DNA from: Opitutia bacterium UBA3151
GTDB taxonomy: Bacteria; Verrucomicrobiota; Verrucomicrobiia; Opitutales; Seribacteraceae
Reading direction: 5' to 3'
Assembly: GCA_002364975.1 (NCBI GenBank)
Contig: DEYT01000146.1
Coordinates: 1,662-14,269 of the forward strand
DNA length: 12,608 bases
Shown here: in pieces, positions 1 to 6,621 of the stretch
Position numbering within the stretch: position 1 is the first letter of the stretch
Layout of the letters: each line of letters starts with the position of its first letter
The notes under the pieces: model-generated
Database searches by the model: none
What the model saw: only the letters and a program-made list of their open reading frames with translations
Told to the model about the DNA's origin: nothing
Made by a program: the position numbers and the translations under genes

Positions 1-222
1 ATTCTCTTTGAACGAAGCCTCCAAGCTCAATTTCTTAAGCCGATGGCGATAGCAATAGGCTTTGGGGTTTTATTCGCTACTTTCATCACTCTAATTATGG
101 TGCCTTGCCTATACCTAATCCTCGAAGATTTAAAATGGATTGTTGGAAAAATAATTAAGAATTTAGGACTAACTTTCGGTGAGGAAAAGCCAGTAAAAAT
201 CTTAGAAGAAGAAACCCGCTAG
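1..222 (+). CDS. RND (HAE1-type) efflux transporter, C-terminal fragment
   Basis: Frame 1 is open from the first base to a TAG stop at 220-222 and encodes 73 residues, so the gene begins outside the window. The fragment starts with ILFERSLQAQFLKPMAIA and continues with FGVLFATFITLIMVP and LYLILED. This is the characteristic end of the inner-membrane pump of RND efflux systems (AcrB/MdtC-like): the loop and last transmembrane helix, then a short charged cytoplasmic tail (about residues 44-73). By family knowledge such pumps use the proton gradient to expel drugs, detergents or other amphiphiles through a periplasmic adaptor and an outer-membrane channel. Substrate cannot be judged from this fragment. 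Its stop shares the bases CTAG with the stop of the convergent regulator gene. The ORF is too short to be noticed without knowing the family, but the match is clear. Confidence 0.85.
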   Translation: MLFERSLQAQFLKPMAIAIGFGVLFATFITLIMVPCLYLILEDLKWIVGKIIKNLGLTFGEEKPVKILEEETR

Positions 223-1145
223 GGACGCTCTCCTACTCCAAGAATTGTTTCAAAATAAGGCTCTGTCTCTTCCTTCGAAACGGTTTCAACCCTAGCTTTC
301 TTAAAACCAGCTTCTTTGATCATCTTATAAAGATCATTTTCCCTGAAACCTAGCCATAAATCCCCATAATTTTCACGGGCTTTTTCGAAATTATGTTTTT
401 TAAGATCTAAGACAACAAGTTGCCCGCTCGGTTTCAAAATTCTGTAGGCTTCCTCAAGTGCTTTTTTCGGGTGTTGAGCGTGATGAAGCGATTGGCTCAT
501 CAAAGCTAAATCTACGCTTTTGTCGTTAAGTGGTACCTTCTCGATATCCCCTTGTTTATAAACAAGATTAGCTAGGTTTTTCTTTTTTGCGAGATCCGTA
601 CCAATTCGTACCATACTTTTCGAACTGTCGATGCAGAATACTTTTTTTGTTCGCTCTGCTAATAATTGAGAGATCATTCCCTCCCCCGCACCTAAGTCAG
701 CAACCACAATATAGGGAAATAAGCGAAAAAGAAAATGCCCGATTGATTCCCAAGATCGACCGGGCACATAATGCTTCCCCAACCTATCCGCAACTTCTTC
801 AAAATATTTTTCGCTCTCTGCTCTACGCCGTTCTAAAACACGGGTCAATCCAGACTGGTCACTTTCCCAAAAATCTTCATCTGAGTCTTCAGCCAAAGCC
901 GTTCGGACGATGTCATACCTTGGCGATGTATCCAAACTCAAAGCATAAAAAGTTTTCTTTCCGTCTTTTCGATCCACTACCATTTGATTTCGACGTAGTA
1001 GAGACAGATGTGAAGAGATTCTGGATTGGCCCATTTCTAGAATCTCTTGTAATTCTGCTACTGAAAGCTCTTCTCGAGAAAGAAGTCGAAGCATCCGCAA
1101 ACGAGTGCTATCTGACAATACTTGTAATATTTCTGTAATCTTCAC
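219..1145 (-). CDS. ArsR-family winged-helix regulator fused to a SAM methyltransferase domain
   Basis: A 308-residue protein with two domains. Residues 1-75 form an ArsR-type winged helix (DSTRLRMLRLL near 12-22, recognition helix near 39-52). The metal-binding ELCVC motif of classical ArsR/SmtB sensors is absent; the equivalent stretch reads ELSVAEL (26-32), so this is probably not a metal sensor. Residues about 145-255 are a class I methyltransferase: motif I VADLGAGEG (148-156), acidic D173, D200 after the next strand, and the LMSQSLHHA and ILKPSGQLVV segments. Related fusions in other bacteria often sit next to methionine or SAH-recycling genes and may sense SAM or SAH; here the neighbours are an RND pump and a GreA-like gene, so the target is unknown. 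The start is GTG at 1143-1145, preceded by a good GAAGGAAG Shine-Dalgarno stretch. Methyl transfer activity is not proven; the domain may serve only as sensor. Confidence 0.85.
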   Translation of the reverse strand: MKITEILQVLSDSTRLRMLRLLSREELSVAELQEILEMGQSRISSHLSLLRRNQMVVDRKDGKKTFYALSLDTSPRYDIVRTALAEDSDEDFWESDQSGLTRVLERRRAESEKYFEEVADRLGKHYVPGRSWESIGHFLFRLFPYIVVADLGAGEGMISQLLAERTKKVFCIDSSKSMVRIGTDLAKKKNLANLVYKQGDIEKVPLNDKSVDLALMSQSLHHAQHPKKALEEAYRILKPSGQLVVLDLKKHNFEKARENYGDLWLGFRENDLYKMIKEAGFKKARVETVSKEETEPYFETILGVGERP

Positions 1146-1160
1146 GACTTCCTTCGATCA

Positions 1161-1171
1161 AGATTTAATCT
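1161..1171. promoter_or_regulatory. Candidate operator palindrome upstream of the ArsR-methyltransferase gene
   Basis: AGATT-T-AATCT is a perfect 5+1+5 palindrome, located 16-26 bp upstream of the GTG start of the regulator. ArsR-family proteins usually bind short AT-rich inverted repeats over their own promoters, so autoregulation is a reasonable guess. The repeat is short and AT-rich and could be chance. I could not assign a convincing -35/-10 pair in this gap. Confidence 0.28.
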
Positions 1172-1205
1172 AGCCCTGGATATGGCAAACGAAAAGAATG
1201 AAACC

Positions 1206-1231
1206 TAGAACTCGCAAAAATGCGGGTCCTA
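1206..1231 (-). terminator. Weak hairpin between the greA-like gene and the regulator gene
   Basis: An imperfect inverted repeat: inner arms at 1210-1216 and 1221-1227 around a 4-base loop, an internal mismatch, then outer TAG/CTA arms. On the minus strand one inner pair becomes A-C, and what follows is only moderately T-rich, so it is a poor intrinsic terminator. It could end or attenuate the upstream greA-like transcript or simply be chance. It lies in the 102-bp gap that must also hold any promoter of the ArsR-methyltransferase gene. Confidence 0.25.
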
Positions 1232-1247
1232 AAATAAAAGAAAAGAT

Positions 1248-3137
1248 TTATTGGGAATCTACCCAACGAGTCAGACCTTCAATTTTCCAACTTTGTACAT
1301 TACCTTCAACTTCGGTTTCAACGGTTTCACCGATCTTTTTACCAAGCAGTCTTTGCCCCAGTGGGGTAAGGTAGGATAGAATATTATTATCTGGATCACT
1401 ATCCCATGCTCCCAAGATTACATATTTTTGAGACTCACCAGAATTGGAGTCACTTAAATTCGCAATGGAACCAATCCCAACAAAATCGACCGGTGCATCC
1501 TCGAAATCGGTCGGTTTTGCACGCATTAAATCAGTTTGTAATTCGGACTGTCTAGCGAGGAGGATTTTCTGTTCATCCTTTGCCATTTGATACTCCGCAT
1601 TTTCGCGTAAGTCACCAAGCTCACGTGCAGCCTCAATGGCTTGTGAATTGGCTGGAATTTTTTCTTTATTCAAAAGTTCAAGATCATCCATTTTCTGATC
1701 ATAACTCTTTTGGGAAACAATCAAGCTGTCATCAGTAACTTGTCCAACGGAATCCGAGGAAGCACCTGAGCCGTGCTCTCCATCTAGTATTGCCTGAATC
1801 TCAGGATATATTTTGATGAATCTAGCGAGAAGCGATTTCTTGCTTAAGTCTTCAAATCCAGGATTGAGGATTAAGGCTTGAGCTAAATCTTTTGCATTTT
1901 CAGCAGTACCTTTATCTAAAATTGAAGGTAGTAGTTCGCGATCATCGGAAAGAATTTCGGCAAGAGGAATGCGTCGAGTAGAAGCATTTTGTAAGGATTC
2001 GTAATCAATCGCAGAGAAAACTGCGGTGAGTAACCGTGGCCCAATCAAAGTGGCAAGTAGATCCTTAAATTTCGACAGTTCACGAAACTTTAAAATCCAT
2101 AAAAGAACGGGTGCTTTCAGGATTTGTTCATCTAGGCTTTTATTTAAAGAAGAAAGCAAAAGTTTAGTCTCTTCTTGATCAACCAAGAAATGAGCACACT
2201 CTCCTGAAAACTTAAATGATGTATTTTGCAATAGATTTACGATCAAAGGCTTCCAATTATCTTCGTAGACCCTATGGATAAGATCAAGAAATCGACGATG
2301 GAATTTGGTCGGCAATTGATCTGCTAAACCAGGAAGATCATCCTTACATTCTTCAAGAATCGATGAAGAGGTTGGTTCTAACTTTTCGACATCTTCCTCG
2401 ACATCTCTGGCTAAATTATTTCTAACCCAGATGCCATAAAGTCTTTCTGCCTGACTAAGGTTTCGGGCTTCCATAATCGCTACTGTAAGCTCGTTTAAAA
2501 CTCTAGGCAGGTCGGCTTGGAGGTCTTCTTTCTCAGATGCCAAGTCAAAAAGCTTTTCGGCTAAAATAATCTTATGAGCTGATCTTTTTTCGTCAAAAAA
2601 GTCCAACAAAACTTCTTGTTCAGGTTTGACCGGTTCATCCCGGAGTACATACGGTTCAGTTTTTTTGTTCGGAACCGCAACCCGTGGATCTTTGACAAGA
2701 AGTTTTTTGGTCGCGGTCCACCATTTTTTACCCTTAGCGGAACCAAGCAGAAAACCAATGATCCTTTCGATTTCTCGAGATTGAGCACATCCGTCTTCAC
2801 AATTGACCAAGATCGAAATAACCAGATCGACAGGTTCTTTTTTGGCAATACTCTCAATTTCTGATGGATTCGCACGGTGCTTTGTAAGAATGTGTTCATC
2901 TGGTAAAACTTCCAACTTTCCGATACAGAAAACAGGATCCATGGCATGATTTTTACGATTTTCTTCCTCAAAATCTATCAAGAGCATATCTTTCTCTTGA
3001 TCAAAGCCAGAAATCTGACCAAAACCCCAACTGCGATGGATGCAACATGCACCTTCTTTCATTGCCTCTAAAGAAGAGCGTGATGATTCAAGTGATGGAT
3101 CTTTTTCGATCAAGCGATCGATAACTTCGAGGTTCAT
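1248..3137 (-). CDS. greA: GreA/GreB-type transcript cleavage factor with a large N-terminal extension (PVC-type)
   Basis: The protein has 629 residues, while ordinary GreA has about 158. The C-terminal part is GreA: a coiled-coil hairpin (about 475-545) with the tip motif GDLRENAEY, in which D509 and E512 match the two acidic residues that hold the catalytic metal in the RNA polymerase secondary channel, then the FKBP-like domain (about 549-629, with LTPLGQRLLGKKIGE). It should rescue backtracked RNA polymerase by stimulating transcript cleavage. Residues 1-170 are a separate region (HRSWGFGQISGFD at 34-46, HAMDPVF at 64-70, a WW pair at 139-140) resembling, as I recall, the N-terminus of chlamydial GreA. 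Residues about 175-450 look alpha-helical, followed by a Ser/Gly/Asp-rich linker (about 452-475). The ATG at 3135-3137 has no evident Shine-Dalgarno. The role of the extension is unknown. Confidence 0.87.
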   Translation of the reverse strand: MNLEVIDRLIEKDPSLESSRSSLEAMKEGACCIHRSWGFGQISGFDQEKDMLLIDFEEENRKNHAMDPVFCIGKLEVLPDEHILTKHRANPSEIESIAKKEPVDLVISILVNCEDGCAQSREIERIIGFLLGSAKGKKWWTATKKLLVKDPRVAVPNKKTEPYVLRDEPVKPEQEVLLDFFDEKRSAHKIILAEKLFDLASEKEDLQADLPRVLNELTVAIMEARNLSQAERLYGIWVRNNLARDVEEDVEKLEPTSSSILEECKDDLPGLADQLPTKFHRRFLDLIHRVYEDNWKPLIVNLLQNTSFKFSGECAHFLVDQEETKLLLSSLNKSLDEQILKAPVLLWILKFRELSKFKDLLATLIGPRLLTAVFSAIDYESLQNASTRRIPLAEILSDDRELLPSILDKGTAENAKDLAQALILNPGFEDLSKKSLLARFIKIYPEIQAILDGEHGSGASSDSVGQVTDDSLIVSQKSYDQKMDDLELLNKEKIPANSQAIEAARELGDLRENAEYQMAKDEQKILLARQSELQTDLMRAKPTDFEDAPVDFVGIGSIANLSDSNSGESQKYVILGAWDSDPDNNILSYLTPLGQRLLGKKIGETVETEVEGNVQSWKIEGLTRWVDSQ

Positions 3138-3201
3138 TCAGCAGTTTGGATCTAAACGGTTGATTGGCTTGTTTAAGTTTGTAAACAATTCAAACTAAGG
3201 A

Positions 3202-3224
3202 TTCCCTCGCTTTTGGCGAGTGAA
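3202..3224 (-). terminator. Imperfect hairpin downstream of the MFS gene
   Basis: Arms CTCGC (3206-3210) and GCGAG (3216-3220) enclose a 5-base loop; after one mismatch the stem continues for three more pairs to 3202 and 3224. It lies about 20 bp beyond the stop of the MFS gene and upstream of the greA-like start. On the minus strand it is not followed by a proper T-run, so it is weak as an intrinsic terminator. It may instead mark the end of the coaD-MFS transcript by other means, or stabilise the RNA. Confidence 0.3.
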
Positions 3225-3242
3225 AAGCTATCCAGATTTCAA

Positions 3243-4583
3243 TTATTGATTTTTTCCTGTCTCTGGCATGGCAATACGAAACATGATAAGAAGTGGAAGA
3301 ATGAGTAGGATAGCACCTAATAAGTATGCTATCTTTGATCCATAAGCATAATAAGCAAGACCAGCGAGCAAGGGTCCACATGCCCGAGCCATCGAACCAG
3401 AGGAACGGAAAACGCCCAAATGAAAACCTTGATTTGATTCTCCTGAATGGAGTGAAGTCAGAGCAGTCAAGGTAGGACTTATTAAGGCAACCCCCGAGGA
3501 CATTAAAAAGAGACCTGAGTAAAAAAGTGATTGTTCGAAGGAATAAGCAATTATTAAAAAAGCTATAAATCCAAGAAAAATGCCTAGCAGAGCCATATTT
3601 TTTTCTCCCATCCTACCAACGAATCTGCGTACGAAAAAGCCTTGAATTAGAATTAAGGTCAAACCAATCAAGAGAAACATCTGAGCTAAATTGATAGGAG
3701 AAAAACCAAATCTTTCCACAGCAAGAAAAGTTAGGGTAAATTCCATCCCACTAAATGAAATCATATAAAATAAGTAAACTAGGCAGGTATTTCGAACATT
3801 TCGGTTTATAATCTTACCAAGTTGAAAAATTGCAGGCTTAGGTTGATTTTCTTTGTTTCTGTTTTCTTTAGGTAAAGTTTCATGAAATTTCAACCCTACC
3901 CAAATCCAATTTAAAAGAGCTAAAAGTAAACTTATGAGTGCTGCAGAAGAAAAAGGATTTAATGAAAAGATGGAAGAATTACTTTGAGATAATATCCAAG
4001 TGGATGCAAACCCGCCCAAAGCTGGCCCCAAAATAAAGCCTAGCCCAAATGCGATGCCGACAAGAGCCATCCCCTTAGACCTTGCTTTGCGAGAGGTTAC
4101 ATCTGCGATGGCAGCAGTAGCAACTGATAAGTTTCCACTCGCGACACCTCCAAGGACTCGGGACAAGACTAAAACCCAAAAATCTCCAGCAAAAATCCAT
4201 AAGCCATACCCAAAGGCAGTTCCTCCTAAGGTATAAATTAAGACAGGTCTTCGACCAACTCGATCTGATAATCTTCCCCAAACTGGGGCAAAAAAGAATT
4301 GAAGAATTGCATAGAGAGATCCTAATGCTCCCCCAAAAATTACGGTTTCAAAGCGGAATGTATTTCCCGAAGCCGAATCAACAAAGGCAAAGTCTTTGAT
4401 CATGAATACGAAACTCGTGACCCACCCCCCACCCAAGAGTGATTCCCTTTCTAAGTAATGTTCAAGCATCGAAGGAAAAAGAGGAAAGATTACCGAAAAC
4501 CCAACCATATCCAGAAATATGGTTAGGAAAACCACACCAAAAGTGTTTCGCTTTCTTTTTTCTAATGCTTCCTCTTGATTCAT
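3243..4583 (-). CDS. MFS exporter of the TetA/DHA1-like type
   Basis: A 446-residue major facilitator protein with about 12 hydrophobic segments. The first helix (about 14-38) contains FLDMVGFSVIFPLFP, typical of TetA-like drug/proton antiporters. Motif A, GRLSDRVGRRP, is at 103-113 between helices 2 and 3, and a glycine-rich GIAFGLGFILGPALGG stretch resembles motif C of helix 5, the antiporter signature. Expected role: proton-driven export of a small molecule across the inner membrane; the substrate is not evident and resistance should not be assumed. Between helices 1 and 2 there is an unusually long loop (about 40-83), where TetA has only a short one. The ATG at 4581-4583 lies 11 bp after the coaD stop on the same strand, so the two are probably cotranscribed. 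No clear Shine-Dalgarno is present. Confidence 0.88.
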   Translation of the reverse strand: MNQEEALEKRKRNTFGVVFLTIFLDMVGFSVIFPLFPSMLEHYLERESLLGGGWVTSFVFMIKDFAFVDSASGNTFRFETVIFGGALGSLYAILQFFFAPVWGRLSDRVGRRPVLIYTLGGTAFGYGLWIFAGDFWVLVLSRVLGGVASGNLSVATAAIADVTSRKARSKGMALVGIAFGLGFILGPALGGFASTWILSQSNSSIFSLNPFSSAALISLLLALLNWIWVGLKFHETLPKENRNKENQPKPAIFQLGKIINRNVRNTCLVYLFYMISFSGMEFTLTFLAVERFGFSPINLAQMFLLIGLTLILIQGFFVRRFVGRMGEKNMALLGIFLGFIAFLIIAYSFEQSLFYSGLFLMSSGVALISPTLTALTSLHSGESNQGFHLGVFRSSGSMARACGPLLAGLAYYAYGSKIAYLLGAILLILPLLIMFRIAMPETGKNQ

Positions 4584-4594
4584 CTACCAAGAAA

Positions 4595-5086
4595 CTAAGT
4601 ATCTCGCACTCCAGATAGACTTTGTAGTGCATGAAATACATTTTCAGGTACAAGACCGGTTTCTTTTGCTCCATAAAGATGAACTTGCTTGATGAGCTGG
4701 GAACTGGTGAAAAAATACTTCTCGTTCGGCATTAGAAAAATGGTTTCAAGCTCTGGATCCAGATGCCTATTCATTTGAGCCATTTGAAATTCATACTCAA
4801 AATCAGAAACAACCCGTAAACCTCGAACCAGAACTTTTGCTTTCATTTCCTTGGCATAATCCACAAGCAGTCCTTTAAAAGGCTCAACGGTCACATTATC
4901 AAAAGATTTTACATTTTCTTGAAGTAAAGAGATACGAGTTTCCAAATCAAAAGTAGTCTGCTTTCCAGAATTTCCAGCTGAAACAGATACAATTACTCTA
5001 TCGAATAACTTCCGTGCTCGGGAAAGAACATCTAGATGACCGTTAGTAACGGGATCAAAAGTGCCGGGATACAATGCAATGACCAT
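4595..5086 (-). CDS. coaD: Phosphopantetheine adenylyltransferase (PPAT)
   Basis: Transfers AMP from ATP to 4'-phosphopantetheine, giving dephospho-CoA, the penultimate step of coenzyme A synthesis in the cytoplasm. From the chosen ATG (5084-5086) the protein has 163 residues, the usual family length. Visible signatures are YPGTFDPVTNGH at the N-terminus (nucleotidyltransferase T/HxGH motif as TNGH, 14-17), RGLR at 88-91, and a C-terminal FTSSQLIKQ and LVPENVFHAL region equivalent to the bacterial PPAT end. The frame stays open further upstream, with another ATG at 5153-5155, but that would add 23 residues not found in the family and run towards the divergent pgsA gene, so I reject it. No good Shine-Dalgarno precedes the start. 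The MFS gene follows after 11 bp. Confidence 0.95.
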   Translation of the reverse strand: MVIALYPGTFDPVTNGHLDVLSRARKLFDRVIVSVSAGNSGKQTTFDLETRISLLQENVKSFDNVTVEPFKGLLVDYAKEMKAKVLVRGLRVVSDFEYEFQMAQMNRHLDPELETIFLMPNEKYFFTSSQLIKQVHLYGAKETGLVPENVFHALQSLSGVRDT

Positions 5087-5190
5087 AAGGATAACCAAGA
5101 TATCATGGGTTTTTAATACGTCCACCCTCAAGCAATCCACCGTTGAGATTGCCAAGATTAAACAAAAGAACTAATAGAAAATTTCAATTC
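5087..5190. promoter_or_regulatory. Divergent coaD/pgsA intergenic region
   Basis: These 104 bp separate the divergent starts of coaD and pgsA and must contain promoters for both. For pgsA the best reading is TTGCCA (5149-5154), a 17-bp spacer and a poor -10, TAATAG (5172-5177), which would give a very short leader. For coaD I see only a loose -10-like TATTAA on the minus strand. Both assignments are weak; only the location of a bidirectional promoter region is well supported. Confidence 0.35.
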
Positions 5191-5802
5191 ATGAACTTAC
5201 CGAACTTACTGACGCTTTCTAGGATACCGCTCATGCTTCTTATAATTGCACTCTTGTACCCGGAAACAGAACCAAGTTTTCGATGGTCCAAGAGTTTCGC
5301 TCTTTTTCTTTTTCTTTTCGCAGCCCTAACGGACTGGCTCGATGGTTGGCTAGCTCGAAAATTTGGACAAGTTTCTGATTTTGGTAAATTTATGGATGCA
5401 CTCGCAGATAAAGTTCTGACTTTAGGAATGTTCACTAGTTTACTTACCTTAGGAGCCCTCCCGATTTGGGCTCTTTTCCCCATTCTTTTAATCTTATCTA
5501 GAGAGCTAATCATCACCGGCTTAAGATTGGTTGCTGCAGGCAAGGGAAAAACCTTGGAGGCTGAAAAAATCGGGAAGCTCAAAACTGTGATTCAGTTAAC
5601 TTGTATTTCCCTTAGCCTAGCGAAATTGTCAGTAGAATCTGATTTTACTTTTATTATGTCAGAGAAAAGTCTCGGGCTGACCCTAGATATTCTTGATTTT
5701 TCCACCGCTTCGACACTAATTTTGGCTACTTTAATCACCGTAATATCTGGCGTTTTTTATTTGACAAAATATTGGCGTTTCTTTCTGGACGAAGAAAAAT
5801 AA
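5191..5802 (+). CDS. pgsA: CDP-diacylglycerol--glycerol-3-phosphate 3-phosphatidyltransferase
   Basis: An integral membrane enzyme that joins CDP-diacylglycerol and glycerol 3-phosphate to give phosphatidylglycerol phosphate and CMP, the committed step towards phosphatidylglycerol. The complete CDP-alcohol phosphotransferase signature D-x2-DG-x2-AR-x8-G-x3-D-x3-D is present: D48, D51, G52, A55, R56, G65, D69, D73. The N-terminus NLPNLLTLSRIPL is typical of PgsA, and several hydrophobic helices follow. The 203-residue length is within the usual range. I start it at ATG 5191; an in-frame ATG at 5143 would add 16 basic residues before the family N-terminus. There is no Shine-Dalgarno. The stop abuts the ATG of pgpA with no gap, so the two consecutive enzymes are probably translated together. 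Which acidic phospholipid head group is made is assigned by family and neighbour. Confidence 0.93.
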   Translation: MNLPNLLTLSRIPLMLLIIALLYPETEPSFRWSKSFALFLFLFAALTDWLDGWLARKFGQVSDFGKFMDALADKVLTLGMFTSLLTLGALPIWALFPILLILSRELIITGLRLVAAGKGKTLEAEKIGKLKTVIQLTCISLSLAKLSVESDFTFIMSEKSLGLTLDILDFSTASTLILATLITVISGVFYLTKYWRFFLDEEK

Positions 5803-6300
5803 ATGCTCGATTTTATCATTTTGCAACTTTCCACTCTTGGACCTTTGGGGAGAAAATTACCTGCTCCAGGTACTGTTGGTTCAGTTGTGGGGATTCTTTT
5901 GTTTGGATTTTTACATTACTATTGTGAACTGCAAACATTATGGATTATTGCAATATCGGTCCCACTAGTCTTGCTAGGAGTTCCGATTTGTACTCATGCC
6001 GAGCGAATATTAGGAGAATCGGACCCAAAATCCGTAATCTGGGACGAGTTTTGCGTGATTCCGTTCATTTTCCTTTTTTTAAAAGATTCTGATCTACGCC
6101 ATTCAGATTCTCATTTTCTTTTTTTTCTCGGTCTTGGATTCATTCTTTTCAGACTCTTTGATATACTTAAGCCTTTCGGAATCAATAAATTGCAAAATCT
6201 TCCAAGGGGTTGGGGAGTTATGACTGATGATCTTGCAGCTGCTTTAATAAGTGGATGCCTATTGGGTATTATTCAAACTTTTTCTTTGTCTTTTCTTTGA
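5803..6300 (+). CDS. pgpA: Phosphatidylglycerophosphatase A
   Basis: Removes phosphate from phosphatidylglycerol phosphate to form phosphatidylglycerol, directly following the PgsA step, at the inner membrane. The 165-residue protein shows the PgpA family marks: APGTVGS (21-27), DPKSVIWDEF (74-83) with the acidic pair D81/E82, FDILKP (119-124), and GWGVMTDD (136-143) whose acidic residues probably help bind metal. Hydrophobic stretches between these (about 28-62, 84-95, 104-118, 144-163) fit its multi-pass topology. The ATG follows the pgsA stop codon immediately, which suggests translational coupling. The ptsH gene begins 22 bases after the pgpA stop, so one transcript may cover all three. 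Confidence 0.93.
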   Translation: MLDFIILQLSTLGPLGRKLPAPGTVGSVVGILLFGFLHYYCELQTLWIIAISVPLVLLGVPICTHAERILGESDPKSVIWDEFCVIPFIFLFLKDSDLRHSDSHFLFFLGLGFILFRLFDILKPFGINKLQNLPRGWGVMTDDLAAALISGCLLGIIQTFSLSFL

Positions 6301-6303
6301 AAT

Positions 6304-6326
6304 CTCACTGTTATTTAGAAAGTGAG
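6304..6326 (+). promoter_or_regulatory. Inverted repeat that includes the ptsH start codon
   Basis: CTCACT (6304-6309) and AGTGAG (6321-6326) are perfect 6-bp arms around an 11-base loop. The 3' arm contains the GTG start of ptsH at 6322-6324. In RNA the stem would hide the start codon, while a ribosome finishing pgpA at 6298-6300 would cover the 5' arm and could open it. This would couple ptsH translation to pgpA. A stem this short can occur by chance. Confidence 0.33.
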
Positions 6327-6621
6327 CAATTCCGATGAAAATGATGGTACTGAAACCCATAGCTTTATGCTTACGGTTTCAAACAAAATGGGGGTACATG
6401 CCAGACCCGCCGCTATGATTGTTCGAATTGCATCTCGATATTCTGGTGAAATTTGGGTTGCTAAAGACGAGGAGAAAGTAAATGCCAAAAGCATTATGGG
6501 AATCATGATGCTTGCCGCGGCGAAAGGGACTGAGTTGCTCTTTGAGTGTACGATTGAAAATGCAATGGAATTCGAGAATGAGATGAGTGAAGTGTTTGCT
6601 TCTAAATTCCAGGACGAATAA
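6322..6621 (+). CDS. ptsH: Phosphocarrier protein HPr
   Basis: A small cytoplasmic phosphocarrier that takes phosphate from Enzyme I on a histidine and hands it to EIIA proteins of the phosphotransferase system. The active-site motif GVHARPAA gives His26. The NAKSIMG motif contains Ser57, equivalent to the regulatory Ser46 of HPr, the target of HPr kinase in bacteria that have it. The GTG start at 6322 is preferred: an in-frame stop lies at 6316-6318, and the next start, ATG at 6367, would cut into the first beta strand. The 99-residue product has about 11 more N-terminal residues than E. coli HPr, acidic and polar. No Shine-Dalgarno is seen, and the start lies in an inverted repeat. No EII gene is in the window. 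Its stop directly touches the stop of convergent ptsI. Confidence 0.93.
   Translation: MSNSDENDGTETHSFMLTVSNKMGVHARPAAMIVRIASRYSGEIWVAKDEEKVNAKSIMGIMMLAAAKGTELLFECTIENAMEFENEMSEVFASKFQDE

Noticed and set aside
587..1138. 183-residue open frame on the plus strand opposite the ArsR-methyltransferase gene
   Set aside because: It has no recognisable family features and lies wholly antisense to a gene with clear domains; a frame shadow.
2561..2971. 136-residue open frame inside the greA-like gene, same strand
   Set aside because: Out of frame with the long gene, Lys/Phe/Trp-biased, no recognisable features; not evidence for a frameshift.
5087..5155. Upstream extension of coaD to an ATG at 5155
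   Set aside because: The added 23 residues have no counterpart in the family, and the 5086 start gives a standard 163-residue PPAT.
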